Origin: Bacillota bacterium
Lineage (GTDB): Bacteria; Bacillota; Clostridia; Acetivibrionales; DTU013
NCBI GenBank assembly: GCA_023409735.1
Contig: JAEYRB010000047.1
Span: 1-32,756 of the forward strand
Length of the DNA stretch: 32,756 nt
Direction of reading: 5' to 3'
This document shows positions 16,939 to 25,259 of the stretch, in pieces. Every line of letters begins with the position of its first letter. Positions within the stretch are counted from its first letter, which is position 1. Under the pieces are notes generated by a model. That model did not search any database, was not told where the DNA came from, and was given only the letters and a program-made list of their open reading frames with translations. The translations under genes and the position numbers were made by a program.

Positions 16939-17007
16939 AAATGGTATTGACCGAGGATCTACAGCAAAAATGTGAGGAGGGCTCGATGCCCCCCAAACCT
17001 TTATTCC
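16939..17007 (-). terminator. Terminator of the GntR/ABC operon, part of a repeat family
   Basis: On the minus strand GGGGGGC-ATCGA-GCCCTCC is followed by TCACATTTTT. Similarity to the 23992-24060 element continues past the T-run (CTGTAG-TCC-TCGG-CAA-CCATT), so this is a repeated element and not only a terminator. Confidence 0.6.
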
Positions 17008-17397
17008 TTAGGTTTTCCCATTGTTCCAGCACTCTTTTATTAGCTCTATTAAATCTGACAAAGAAAGCCCAAGGGATCTGTAATATTCTATATCTTTTGC
17101 AAGCTTATCGGATGCGAGCGTTGTACGTCTTGTATTTAGCTTTTCGACAGGGTGAGGTTTAACAAAACAGCCTTTACCGGTCATTGTATAAATAAAGCCG
17201 CTATGCTCGAGCTCCTCCCATGCTCTTTTTACTGTTATAATGCTGATGCGCAGTTCTTTTGCAACTGTGCGTATGGGTGGAAGACAAAAATCTCCCGGAA
17301 GCTCGCCATTGATGATCTGAGCGCTGATCTGATCATATATCTGTTGATATATAGGGCTTTCGGATGTATTTGATATGGTTATATTCAAATTGTGCAT
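17008..17397 (-). CDS. GntR family regulator, YtrA type
   Basis: 129 residues: a winged helix (SPIYQQIYDQISAQIINGEL, then LRISIITVKRAWEELEHSGF) plus a short C-terminal helical tail (YRSLGLSLSDLIELIKECWN) typical of the small YtrA subfamily, which controls adjacent ABC transporter genes. It starts at ATG 17397, sharing a TAATG junction with the permease stop, so it is the last gene of the three-gene operon. It likely binds the palindrome at 18921-18939 and represses the operon until cell-envelope stress. Confidence 0.9.
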   Translation of the reverse strand: MHNLNITISNTSESPIYQQIYDQISAQIINGELPGDFCLPPIRTVAKELRISIITVKRAWEELEHSGFIYTMTGKGCFVKPHPVEKLNTRRTTLASDKLAKDIEYYRSLGLSLSDLIELIKECWNNGKT

Positions 17398-18050
17398 TAA
17401 ATATCTACCTTTTCAAAGTTTTTGGCAGCCTTCCTATATGCAGCGAAGGTTGTAAGTACCCAAATGCTTATACCTGCAATAAGGACCGGCAGCTGTTTTA
17501 CCATCAATGCCGGGTCAGTGGTATCAAGGTATGCTCTTATTGGAGAAGGGATCCATACCAGTGACTCTGCTGCAATAATGTATATGGCTATTGCTGCACA
17601 GCTGATAATAAATGGTACGCCGGCCTTATATGCTGTTTTGTAAAAAGCAGGTATAAAAATAATATTAAATAGAGCAAACATAATCAAAGCAAGTCCGAAA
17701 AACGCAGGATTTGCATCAATGCCTGCAACATTGCTGGCATCAGAAATTAGCAATGCTTTTATTACTACAACAGGAACAGATATAAGAATAACAGCAAGCT
17801 CAATAAATGCAATAAACAGGCAGCGAGCTTTTACAACATCACTTTTGCGTATGGGCAGAGTTGTAGTATATAAAACGTCCTTGTTCTCTCTGCCTGATAT
17901 AAACAAGAAGAAAAATGATAGACAGGTGTAAAAAAACGGAACATAGTACGGATATGCAGGAATAAACAGCATAAGTGGAAACGAGAGGAAAATAAATATT
18001 GTCGGATGTGCCGAGAGCTTAAACTCCTTATAAATAAGATTAGTCATCAT
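17397..18050 (-). CDS. ABC transporter permease (ABC-2 type)
   Basis: 217 residues from ATG 18050 (GGGAGG 7 nt upstream; an in-frame ATG at 18068 has a poorer site). About six hydrophobic segments are present, e.g. IFIFLSFPLMLFIPAYPYYV and IIFIPAFYKTAYKAGVPFII. The first cytoplasmic loop carries FLFISGRENKDVLYTTTLPI, a block shared by clostridial ABC-2 permeases found with YtrA regulators. Its start overlaps the ATPase stop by 11 bp. It is the membrane partner of the ATPase; substrate unknown. Confidence 0.87.
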   Translation of the reverse strand: MMTNLIYKEFKLSAHPTIFIFLSFPLMLFIPAYPYYVPFFYTCLSFFFLFISGRENKDVLYTTTLPIRKSDVVKARCLFIAFIELAVILISVPVVVIKALLISDASNVAGIDANPAFFGLALIMFALFNIIFIPAFYKTAYKAGVPFIISCAAIAIYIIAAESLVWIPSPIRAYLDTTDPALMVKQLPVLIAGISIWVLTTFAAYRKAAKNFEKVDI

Positions 18051-18897
18051 TATGATCCTCCCTTTCAATATGAACCATTATAGATTCTAGATCTGAGGCC
18101 GATACCTGTATTTCGTCAGGCACAGGAAGACTCTCTGTTTTTATTAGGGCCTCAAAACCGAATTTATGCTTTCTAAGGCCTATAAGCTTCTGTGATAACT
18201 CCGGTGTAAGGTGTTCAGTTGAACCGCTTACAAGACGGTAACCTTCCAGAAAACTATCTTTTTCTGTGGAGGAGATGATCTCGCCGTTTTTTATATAGGT
18301 AATGAAATCTGCGCATTTTTCAAGATCTGAGGTAATATGCGTTGAAAACAGAATACTGTGCTCTCCGTCCTCAATAATTTCTTGAAATAGTTCAATGATC
18401 TCATCCCGCGATACCGGGTCAAGTCCACTGGTAGGCTCATCCAGTATTAAAAGTTTTGCATTGTGAGATAATGCCAGAGCAAGAGAATACTTAACACTCA
18501 TTCCTGATGACAGCTGGTCTACTCTTTTTTCTGGATCAAGGTAGAAATGTTTGAGGTACCATTCGTATTTCTTCTCATCCCAGTTACTATAGAACCGCTT
18601 TGTCACATCGGTTATTGTTTTAAGCTTCTTCTTTGGATAATAATCAGCACCTCCGAGGACAAGCCCGATCTCCTGCTTGCAGGCAAACTCATTTTCTGCA
18701 AAATTCTTACCTAGGATACTTACTTGGCCACCATCCGGATGGACAAGTCCGAGCATGGATTTCAGTGTTGTTGTCTTTCCTGCGCCATTACGTCCGATAA
18801 AGCCCATTATATATCCCTTATCAAGCGAAAATGATACATCCTTTAGTTGAAATTTCTCATACTCTTTACATAGGCCCTGAACAGTTAATATATTCAT
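18040..18897 (-). CDS. ABC transporter ATP-binding protein
   Basis: 285 residues with Walker A GRNGAGKTTT (about 36), Q-loop, signature LSSGMSVKYSLALALS (about 135), Walker B KLLILDEPTSGLD (about 157) and switch histidine in FSTHITSD. The C-terminal 70 residues form the extra domain seen in drug and bacitracin-type exporters. ATG 18897 is preceded by AAGGAGG. It is the first gene of the operon with a permease and a YtrA-like GntR, a set typical of antimicrobial or envelope-stress responses. Confidence 0.92.
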   Translation of the reverse strand: MNILTVQGLCKEYEKFQLKDVSFSLDKGYIMGFIGRNGAGKTTTLKSMLGLVHPDGGQVSILGKNFAENEFACKQEIGLVLGGADYYPKKKLKTITDVTKRFYSNWDEKKYEWYLKHFYLDPEKRVDQLSSGMSVKYSLALALSHNAKLLILDEPTSGLDPVSRDEIIELFQEIIEDGEHSILFSTHITSDLEKCADFITYIKNGEIISSTEKDSFLEGYRLVSGSTEHLTPELSQKLIGLRKHKFGFEALIKTESLPVPDEIQVSASDLESIMVHIEREDHNDD

Positions 18898-18920
18898 TAT
18901 GCAGCAGCCTCCTTAATAAT

Positions 18921-18969
18921 TGTATATATCGTATATACACAATATAACACTATGCATAGCAAACGTCAA
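18921..18969 (-). promoter_or_regulatory. Promoter and GntR operator of the ABC operon
   Basis: On the minus strand, TTGACG (18964-18969), a 17-bp spacer and TATATT (18941-18946) form a good promoter. Directly downstream, over the expected transcription start, is a perfect palindrome TGTATATA-TCG-TATATACA (18921-18939), the expected form of a YtrA-type GntR operator. Binding there would block initiation. Confidence 0.75.
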
Positions 18970-19543
18970 GTGTTAATTATTTAAATATGTGATCTCCTAA
19001 TATTCATTGTTTTAACCTTAAGAACTAATGGCTATAGAGGTGGACATGGTATACCTCCTTATGTATAACAAACGTCAAGTGTAATATAAAAATTTTAAAC
19101 TGACAGACATATATAAATGTTTGATACACAATATTCATTGAGTAAGGCTTAAGAGCTTCAATAGTGTAAGAGGTGAACACTACATCTTCAGCATCTTTAA
19201 GAGCTCAAGGAGTTGCCTGTTTCGGTATTTCCCAGCTTCATGGCATTATCGACTTAATGCTCTGATATAAGTTTCTTCTTTCTTTGTTTTTAGGTTTAGT
19301 TACTTTAATGTTCATTTACGTTAGGACTTACTTATTTTATTGCATATTGACCTTACTGTTTATTGACTTTAAAGCTTTATCGGTTACATAATAAATCCAT
19401 ATTGCGCGTTTATTAGCTTCGCAATTTTGTCCGCATACTTAATATCACTTTATAAATTATAACTTTGATGATAAACTGATAGTGCAAGTACTTGGTAATC
19501 ATAATGGTATATGAGTATCTTATTTAATTATGGAGATGAAAAA
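18970..19543. other. 570-bp intergenic region with a partial promoter duplication and a 9-codon leader-like frame
   Basis: 19060-19082 repeats 21 of 23 bases of the ABC promoter at 18951-18973 (TATGNATANCAAACGTCAAG core). After it, on the minus strand, AAGGAGG (19054-19060) precedes an ATG at 19047 that opens only nine codons (MSTSIAISS, stop at 19018). I see no gene in 19090-19500, an AT-rich stretch. Confidence 0.4.
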
Positions 19544-20725
19544 ATGAAAAGCTTTAATTTTTATTCGCCTACAGAAGTAATATTCGGGAAGGCCTCTGAG
19601 CTGCAAACTGCTCAAGAAATTAAGAAACATGGTGGTTCACGCGTATTGCTGGTGTACGGTGGACAAAGCGCAGTAAAAAGCGGTCTGCTGGCCAGAATTG
19701 AGCATGTACTAGATGAAGAAGGCCTTTATTATGAAACTATAGGAGGCGTAAAGCCAAATCCGGTCGTTTCTTTTGTAAGAAGCGGCATTGATAAAGCAAA
19801 GTCATTTGGTGCTGATTTTATTTTGGCTGTAGGCGGGGGAAGTGTTATTGACACTGCAAAAGCAATTGCTCATGGTACAGCAAACCCTGACACTGATGTA
19901 TGGCTTTTTTGGATAAATAAAGTCGAACTAACAAAAAGCCTCCCTGTTGGAGTTGTTCTGACGATTTCAGCTGCGGGAAGTGAAACAAGTGATTCGGCTG
20001 TATTGACAAATGAGGAGGATCGGGTTAAGAAAGGAATTGCAACTCCATTTAATCGTCCCAAATTTGCACTCATGAATCCGGAATTAACCTTCACACTGCC
20101 TAAATATCAGGTGGCCTGCGGCATAGTAGATATAATGATGCATACGCTGGACAGGTACTTTACATCAACGGAAGGAAACGAGCTTACTGATGAAATTGCA
20201 GAGGCACTTCTTCGTGTAGTAATAAAAAATGGAACACTGGCAATGAAGAATACTCATGATTATGACGCAATGAGCGAAGTAATGTGGTGTGGCAGTGTAT
20301 CACATAACGGGCTTACAGGACTTGGAGCCGAAAAGGATTTCGCTCCTCATCAACTGGGACATGAATTAAGTGCTAAATTTGATGTTGCACATGGTGCCTC
20401 ACTTTCAACCATTTGGGGGTCGTGGGCGTCATACTGCTGTAGTGCGAAGCCTGAGCGTTTTGCTCGTTACGGCAGAAAAGTGTGGAATATTGATGAGAAG
20501 GATACTGATAAAGCAGCATGTTTGGCAATTGAAGCCACTGTAAAATATTTCTCATCAATAGGTATGCCCACCTGCTTTAGCGAGCTTGGGATAGGGATAC
20601 AGAGTGAGGAAATACTCCGTGAGCTGGCTGATCGTTGCATGTATCGAGGAACACGTAAGATCGGAGCCTTTAAGGTGCTTGATGGAGAGGATGCATACCA
20701 GATTTATAAGCTGGCGAACCGTTGA
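19544..20725 (+). CDS. Iron-containing alcohol dehydrogenase (butanol dehydrogenase type)
   Basis: About 393 residues from ATG 19544 (GGAG, 8-nt spacing; an in-frame ATG at 19511 adds 11 unlikely residues). The NAD(P)-binding loop is LAVGGGSVIDTAKAIAHG; metal ligands lie in GIVDIMMHTLDRYF and HQLGHELSAKFDVAHGASL. The protein closely follows the BdhA/YqhD group, which reduces aldehydes such as butyraldehyde in fermenting clostridia or detoxifies short-chain aldehydes. It is monocistronic. Substrate preference is inferred. Confidence 0.92.
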   Translation: MKSFNFYSPTEVIFGKASELQTAQEIKKHGGSRVLLVYGGQSAVKSGLLARIEHVLDEEGLYYETIGGVKPNPVVSFVRSGIDKAKSFGADFILAVGGGSVIDTAKAIAHGTANPDTDVWLFWINKVELTKSLPVGVVLTISAAGSETSDSAVLTNEEDRVKKGIATPFNRPKFALMNPELTFTLPKYQVACGIVDIMMHTLDRYFTSTEGNELTDEIAEALLRVVIKNGTLAMKNTHDYDAMSEVMWCGSVSHNGLTGLGAEKDFAPHQLGHELSAKFDVAHGASLSTIWGSWASYCCSAKPERFARYGRKVWNIDEKDTDKAACLAIEATVKYFSSIGMPTCFSELGIGIQSEEILRELADRCMYRGTRKIGAFKVLDGEDAYQIYKLANR

Positions 20726-20920
20726 TGTGGCGTGTAATTTATGGCTACATTATAGGTTAGGGTTATTGCGATAATCACAGGACGAACCTGCACGGGAAAT
20801 GTGCGGCACAAGAGGACAGGTTCCTTGTCCCATGGTAAGCTAAGGTTATATGTGGGTACAACTGCTAATTTTGCATAGAATCTCGTCACTTTCAGGCAGT
20901 AATGTACCGTGTTGCTTGAC

Positions 20921-20956
20921 GTTGATGGTTGTAAAAACGCCTAATCCTGCTATTAT
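20921..20956 (+). promoter_or_regulatory. Orphan copy of the tRNA-Arg promoter
   Basis: These 36 bp match 32 of 36 bases of 21781-21816, the promoter of tRNA-Arg (GTTGATGGTTGTAAA, then CGCC-AATCCTGCTAT-AT). No tRNA follows; about 25 bp downstream is a terminator-like hairpin. Confidence 0.55.
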
Positions 20957-20980
20957 TCCGTCTTACAGTTTGAGAGAAGA

Positions 20981-21022
20981 AAAAGCTTGGAATCTATTGC
21001 GAATGATGTATTCCAAGCTTTT
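20981..21022 (+). terminator. Terminator-like hairpin downstream of the orphan promoter
   Basis: AAAAGCTTGGAAT (20981-20993) pairs exactly with ATTCCAAGCTTTT (21010-21022). A transcript from the promoter at 20921-20956 would be only about 60 nt. The hairpin could also end leftward transcription from the next gene. Confidence 0.6.
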
Positions 21023-21093
21023 GTACTATGATGAAAAAGTGCGTAATATTTTAAATTTGTATTTACAAACTGTAGCTGTTACGCTTGAAACTG

Positions 21094-21516
21094 TTACTTT
21101 TCAGAATTAAGTAACTTGTTTGCATAACTGCTTAATGCTTCACAAGGTTCGTATTTTGTCCGATAGCCAACCCCATCAATGATAACAAAAGGATTATAAG
21201 CGTTGATTGCCATTTGTGTACCGCTAGACAATATTAAATTAAACACTACACCTTGACCGTCATACTCTGTATAAGAATTATCTTTATTATAAATTACAAC
21301 ATCATCCAGGTAATCAAGAAGTTCTGAAAGCTCGACAATTTGGACTGTCTCCCCAGGAGGTGTTAATGTCACAGTAGCTGAAGTTACTTCCTGCAAATTT
21401 TTGAATGGCTTTCGCCCGATGATATTATTTATGCTGAAGAACAAGCAAATTGCTATTACAAGAACTATAAGAACTGCAAATATAGCTTTTTTCGATATGT
21501 CTGTTATTGGAATCAC
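21094..21516 (-). CDS. Membrane-anchored protein of unknown function
   Basis: Up to 140 residues: one N-terminal membrane helix (about 11-31, AIFAVLIVLVIAICLFFSIN) and a small extracytoplasmic domain with a pattern seen in many clostridial hypothetical proteins (FKNLQEVTSATVTLTPPGET). The frame is clear but the start is odd: the only standard start near the N-terminus, GTG at 21514-21516, lies directly against GGAGG. The best-spaced codon (8 nt) is ATA at 21505-21507. Function unknown. Confidence 0.7.
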   Translation of the reverse strand: MIPITDISKKAIFAVLIVLVIAICLFFSINNIIGRKPFKNLQEVTSATVTLTPPGETVQIVELSELLDYLDDVVIYNKDNSYTEYDGQGVVFNLILSSGTQMAINAYNPFVIIDGVGYRTKYEPCEALSSYANKLLNSEK

Positions 21517-21788
21517 CTCCGTAAATTGGGATTTGTTTATCTCCGCATATAGACGGAGATTCTCAGAAAATGTTTCACTTGAATGTATAATATTATGTTA
21601 ATATCACATCGTATATGCCCATTATGACAGTGCTTGAAAAATCTCAGGATAATTTCGAGAATATCGAGTGCTGAATCGCCTGTTTGCGCTGGTGGTATAG
21701 TGGTTTATGCCGTTAACTACGACACTATAGGTATATGTTTTACAATTAAGGTATGTTTCACAGTATATATTTGCTTGCAAGTTGATGG

Positions 21789-21816
21789 TTGTAAATGCGC
21801 CGAATCCTGCTATAAT
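21789..21816 (+). promoter_or_regulatory. Promoter of tRNA-Arg
   Basis: TATAAT (21811-21816) with a weak TTGTAA (21789-21794) at 16-bp spacing, about 30 bp before the tRNA. The whole block recurs at 20921-20956. Further upstream, CTCCG...CGGAG (about 21541-21560) forms a small hairpin; nothing else is evident in 21517-21780. Confidence 0.6.
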
Positions 21817-21846
21817 ATATTAGTAGCGTTTCGCACAATACTAAAT

Positions 21847-21921
21847 GTCCCAGTGGCCTAATGGATAAGGTAGTGGATTCCGGTTCCACTGATGCGGGTT
21901 CGATTCCTGTCTGGGACGCCA
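21847..21921 (+). tRNA. tRNA-Arg (anticodon CCG)
   Basis: Acceptor GTCCCAG pairs with CTGGGAC, the D arm is GGCCTAATGGATAAGGT, the anticodon stem GTGGA/TCCAC encloses TTCCGGT (anticodon CCG, reads CGG), and the T arm contains GGTTCGATTCC. Discriminator G, encoded CCA (21919-21921). Confidence 0.97.
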
Positions 21922-21922
21922 G

Positions 21923-21953
21923 ATGAACGGCGGTTTTGAAAACCGCCGTTCAT
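21923..21953 (+). terminator. Terminator after tRNA-Arg
   Basis: ATGAACGGCGGTTTT (21923-21937) pairs with AAAACCGCCGTTCAT (21939-21953), followed by TGTTT. A strong hairpin immediately after the CCA end. Confidence 0.8.
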
Positions 21954-22097
21954 TGTTTAGAACAGTATTCGAACACAACTAAATACCCACCAAGTAACGG
22001 CTTTTTCTTTTCCGCTTTGCGCGACGAGTAAATTTCAAGATTGTTTGTAAGGCGTCAATATGGTCTATGTCCCCGCTCTATTTAGGACAAAGGTGGA

Positions 22098-22736
22098 TCA
22101 ATTTTCATTGCTAGATGGCAAAGTTTGCATAAGGGTAAAGAAATGTTTAGGCTCACCAGTACTAAAATATTCATACCAAAATTCCAATGTGTTTGACTCA
22201 AAAACACCTAAATGCTCAATAATTTGTTTCGCCCACAACAACGCCCCGGTGGAACTTGCGGTGATAAGGTTGTTATCCGTAACAGATGGTTTGTCAATAT
22301 AGAAACTTTGCCCTTTATAACTTGGAGAAAACATTTCTAGAAATCCAGATCCATTACTGGTATGTGGACGCTTATCCAATAGTCCAAAGTTTGCAAGCGC
22401 AGTGGTAGCTCCGCAGATGGCACATACCGTAGCGCCTATTGAGAGAAGCTCGCTTGCTTTTTTGATGATAGCGCCATGTTCCGGGTCATTCCATGTGTTT
22501 GCGCCCGGTAACAGCAGCACGCTTGCTTCAATCATTGAAATATCATCAATTACGCAATCGGGAACGATTGTCAGTCCGCCCATCGTCTTGATCGGCTCCT
22601 TTGAATAGCTGACTGTTTTGAGCGATACAGATGGTGACCCCTTTTTGAAAAATCGACCGGAATTCAGCTCCGAAATAACATAACCCAGCTCCCAGTCGGC
22701 CAAGGTATCAAGAACATAAACATAAATTGTAAACAT
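22098..22736 (-). CDS. DJ-1/PfpI family protein
   Basis: 212 residues. The nucleophile elbow is VCAICGAT with Cys108, and LLLPGANTWND supplies the conserved glycine turn; the remaining fold follows the class I amidotransferase-like family. Members include stress chaperones, glyoxalase-like deglycases and isonitrile hydratases. ATG 22736 has GGAGG 6 nt upstream. It is divergent from the WYL regulator (113 bp apart), which probably controls it. Confidence 0.85.
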   Translation of the reverse strand: MFTIYVYVLDTLADWELGYVISELNSGRFFKKGSPSVSLKTVSYSKEPIKTMGGLTIVPDCVIDDISMIEASVLLLPGANTWNDPEHGAIIKKASELLSIGATVCAICGATTALANFGLLDKRPHTSNGSGFLEMFSPSYKGQSFYIDKPSVTDNNLITASSTGALLWAKQIIEHLGVFESNTLEFWYEYFSTGEPKHFFTLMQTLPSSNEN

Positions 22737-22848
22737 AGTTTTCCTCCGCTTTCACTGCTATATTGCCTTTTTATTGTACTATGCAATTACTGACAACACT
22801 ATGGCAATAATTCAAATAATAAAAGGATTTTTGAAAGGCGGCTGCCAA

Positions 22849-23781
22849 ATGAAAGTAGACAGGCTTGTTAGTATTATTATGATACTCCTTGATAAAGAGC
22901 GAATAGGCGCACAGGAGTTAGCAGATATGTTTGAAGTTTCACCCCGCACAATCTACCGCGACATAGACGCTATCAACATGGCGGGTATTCCTGTTCGCTC
23001 AACATCAGGAGTGGGCGGCGGCTTTGAAATCATGCAGAAATACAAAATTGATAGAAAGGTTTTTTCGACTGCCGATCTTTCCGCTCTCTTGATGGGACTT
23101 TCCAGTCTTTCCAATATGATACGAGGTGATGAACTGGTACACGCTCTTGCGAAAGTCAAGAGTTTTATCCCTGCTGACAGAGCAAAAGACATTGAATTAA
23201 AAGTAAATCAAGTATATATAGATTTAAGTCCGTGGATGGGTAACAGGAGCATACAACCATATTTAGAAATTATAAAAACAGCTTTGATGGAAAGTAAGCT
23301 GCTTTCGTTTGAATATATAGCCCACCACGGAAATAAAACTGCACGAACAGCCGAGCCGTATCAGCTTGTATTGAAAAGTAGTCATTGGTATTTGCAAGGG
23401 TATTGCCATAAAAGAAATGATTTTCGCTTATTCAGACTATCCCGCATGTCAAACCTGCAAATACGGGAGGAAACTTTTACACCACGAGATTATCAAAAAC
23501 CGACTTTAGACTTTGAAGAAATTTTGGAGACTATGCAAACAAAAATCAAAATCCGTATTCATAAATCTGTGATGTACAGGGTGCTTGATTATTGCGCTTA
23601 TGAAGATTTCTCGCCAGACGGTGACGAGCATTTCATTGTTAGTTTTCCTTTTATAGAGAATGAATACTGTTACGATATTCTTTTAAGTTTTGGGGATAAA
23701 TGTGAGTGTTTAGAGCCATTGCATATCCGCATGGAAATGAAGCGTAGAATACATGATATAGCTACCATATACGAAAGTTAG
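22849..23781 (+). CDS. YafY-type HTH/WYL transcriptional regulator
   Basis: About 310 residues from ATG 22849 (AAAGG upstream, better than the in-frame ATG at 22774). N-terminal helix-turn-helix (IGAQELADMFEVSPRTIYRD, AINMAGIPVRSTSGVGGGF), then a WYL domain (SSHWYLQGYCHKRNDFRLFR) and the C-terminal WCX-like region. WYL domains bind nucleic acid or small ligands. It is divergent from the DJ-1/PfpI gene, and such pairs are common, so local control of that gene is likely. Confidence 0.9.
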   Translation: MKVDRLVSIIMILLDKERIGAQELADMFEVSPRTIYRDIDAINMAGIPVRSTSGVGGGFEIMQKYKIDRKVFSTADLSALLMGLSSLSNMIRGDELVHALAKVKSFIPADRAKDIELKVNQVYIDLSPWMGNRSIQPYLEIIKTALMESKLLSFEYIAHHGNKTARTAEPYQLVLKSSHWYLQGYCHKRNDFRLFRLSRMSNLQIREETFTPRDYQKPTLDFEEILETMQTKIKIRIHKSVMYRVLDYCAYEDFSPDGDEHFIVSFPFIENEYCYDILLSFGDKCECLEPLHIRMEMKRRIHDIATIYES

Positions 23782-23825
23782 AACAGGAGTTTATTCTCAT
23801 ATTCACAATGCTTTATGGCCGCCTC

Positions 23826-23862
23826 AATTCAGATATGATTTTACTGTCTGAATTGTCGATTT
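23826..23862 (+). terminator. Terminator of the WYL regulator gene
   Basis: AATTCAGA (23826-23833) pairs with TCTGAATT (23847-23854), then GTCGATTTTT. Confidence 0.65.
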
Positions 23863-23991
23863 TTCATTTTACAAACAAGGTATAATAAATTTCCCATTAT
23901 TTATAGTTAGCGATTTTCCCTGCATCTAAATTGAGTAAATGACACAGAAGCTTATAGGTTTTCAGAGCTGACTGCTTGAAAACCTTTTTCA

Positions 23992-24060
23992 TTAATGGCG
24001 TTGGCCGAAGGACCTACAGTAAAAACTCGAGAGGGGCACGATGTCCCCAAGACTTTTATC
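23992..24060 (-). repeat. Second copy of the terminator-bearing repeat
   Basis: On the minus strand CTTGGGGACATCGTGCCCC is followed by TCTCGAGTTTTT, then CTGTAGGTCCTTCGGCCAAC. About three quarters of positions match 16939-17007, both being downstream of leftward genes. The T-run suggests a terminator, but conservation extends beyond it. The rest of 23863-24112 holds nothing I can name. Confidence 0.55.
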
Positions 24061-24112
24061 ATAGTGTTATCTGAAGTTCTATAGCAAAAAACAAGAATGT
24101 ACAGCAATAATT

Positions 24113-24866
24113 TTACTGATACTTCTTGACGATTATATACATCGGGATAAAAAGCCCAGCTAATACAAATATCAGGGTTGAATATAGCGCAATCATATTC
24201 CAAACAGCCGGGAGGTATAAATTAAAGACGCCATATATAACCGGATATACAGTGAGAATTGCTATTGCCCAAATACGACCCATATTCATAATATGAGGCC
24301 AGTTGCTGTTATTAAATGTCAAGCCGGGTATATTCATTTCAAAAATGCCATCTCTGTAAGATGTAATCTTATTCTCATTATAATATGCAGGTAGTTTTTC
24401 TTTTGCTAATATTAGGAAATATGCCCCAAATGAAATTCCATCAGATCAATTACAATCAATATCTCCGACATTACTCCCTTCGTGTATATAAATAAATTCT
24501 CCATGAAGGTAACTAATAAACAAATACAAAATAGAACTATTCTTTGTCTTTTAATGCGCTTTGTGAGAACAGGGTTGTCATCAGAAAAACTGATGGCTTT
24601 TTTAACGAGTGTTTCTACTTGATCGGAAGTCATTTGAGTAGTCTCTTCTACACTTGGCACATAAGCAACTCTGTACCAGTAACATCAAGTAAATCGGCTA
24701 AAGGGATCCAAAGGGCGGCATCGGGTATGCTTACACCGGTCTCCCATTTACTGACCGCTTTGTCTGATATAAAAAGGCGTTCAGAAAGCTCCTTTTGTGT
24801 ATAGCCTTTTTCTTTTCTGTGCTCTGCAATAAAAGCGCCGAATTTCTTCTTGTCAATTTCATACAT
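24113..24866 (-). pseudogene. XRE-type HTH membrane regulator broken by two frameshifts
   Basis: From ATG 24866 (AGAGG, 8-nt spacing) the frame reads a complete XRE helix-turn-helix (AEHRKEKGYTQKELSERLFI, SDKAVSKWETGVSIPDAALW) to a stop at 24648. Continuation TSDQVETLVKKAISFSDDNP is in another frame to 24412, with a membrane helix, and the end (AYFLILAKEKLPAYYNENKI, GIFEMNIPGLTFNNSNWPHI and two more helices) is in a third. Put together they match one clostridial family, an N-terminal XRE domain plus a C-terminal membrane domain. Breaks lie near 24650 and 24420. Sequencing error is possible but two lesions favour decay. Confidence 0.75.
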
Positions 24867-25259
24867 ATTTGTCACCTCTTCTTCTTTGCCTTTATCTTAT
24901 AAAAAGAATATAAAATTGGCAACCGGACAACTGTAGAATTCATTGTTTTTCTATCGATAGATAATTGAGTTCAGTTTTAGAGCTGATTTTCATACATAAG
25001 CATTTTCAAAGCAGGCCTTTGCTTTCCATTCCAATAGACGTATTGTTACTAAAAAAATTATTTTTTCGGGGGTATATGATATGGGCATGATATGTCCTGT
25101 GTTGAGGCGAAAATATGATGGTGTTTGAACGTTGCTTTTAGTATAATGAGAAAACAAATAGAAAACACCGTTGAAAAATAATGGCTAAATGTTTATATAT
25201 AAAGTATACCGGAAAGTTGGAAGCGGCACGAAAACTAATGAAATATGGATGGAAAATTG
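24867..25259. other. 390-bp intergenic region before dus, no supported gene
   Basis: AT-rich. TATAAT occurs at about 25142-25147 without a clear -35. A short frame from ATG 25181 (30 codons) overlaps the dus start and lacks a ribosome binding site; I do not call it. The dus promoter probably lies here. Confidence 0.35.

Larger units (their letters stand above)
20726..21093. other. Intergenic region with orphan promoter and terminator, no protein gene
   Basis: 20765-20835 holds a palindromic repeat-like segment (GGACAGGTTCCTTGTCC). 20921-20956 is a copy of the tRNA-Arg promoter, and 20981-21022 a terminator-like hairpin; both are listed separately. I find no credible coding frame. Confidence 0.4.
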
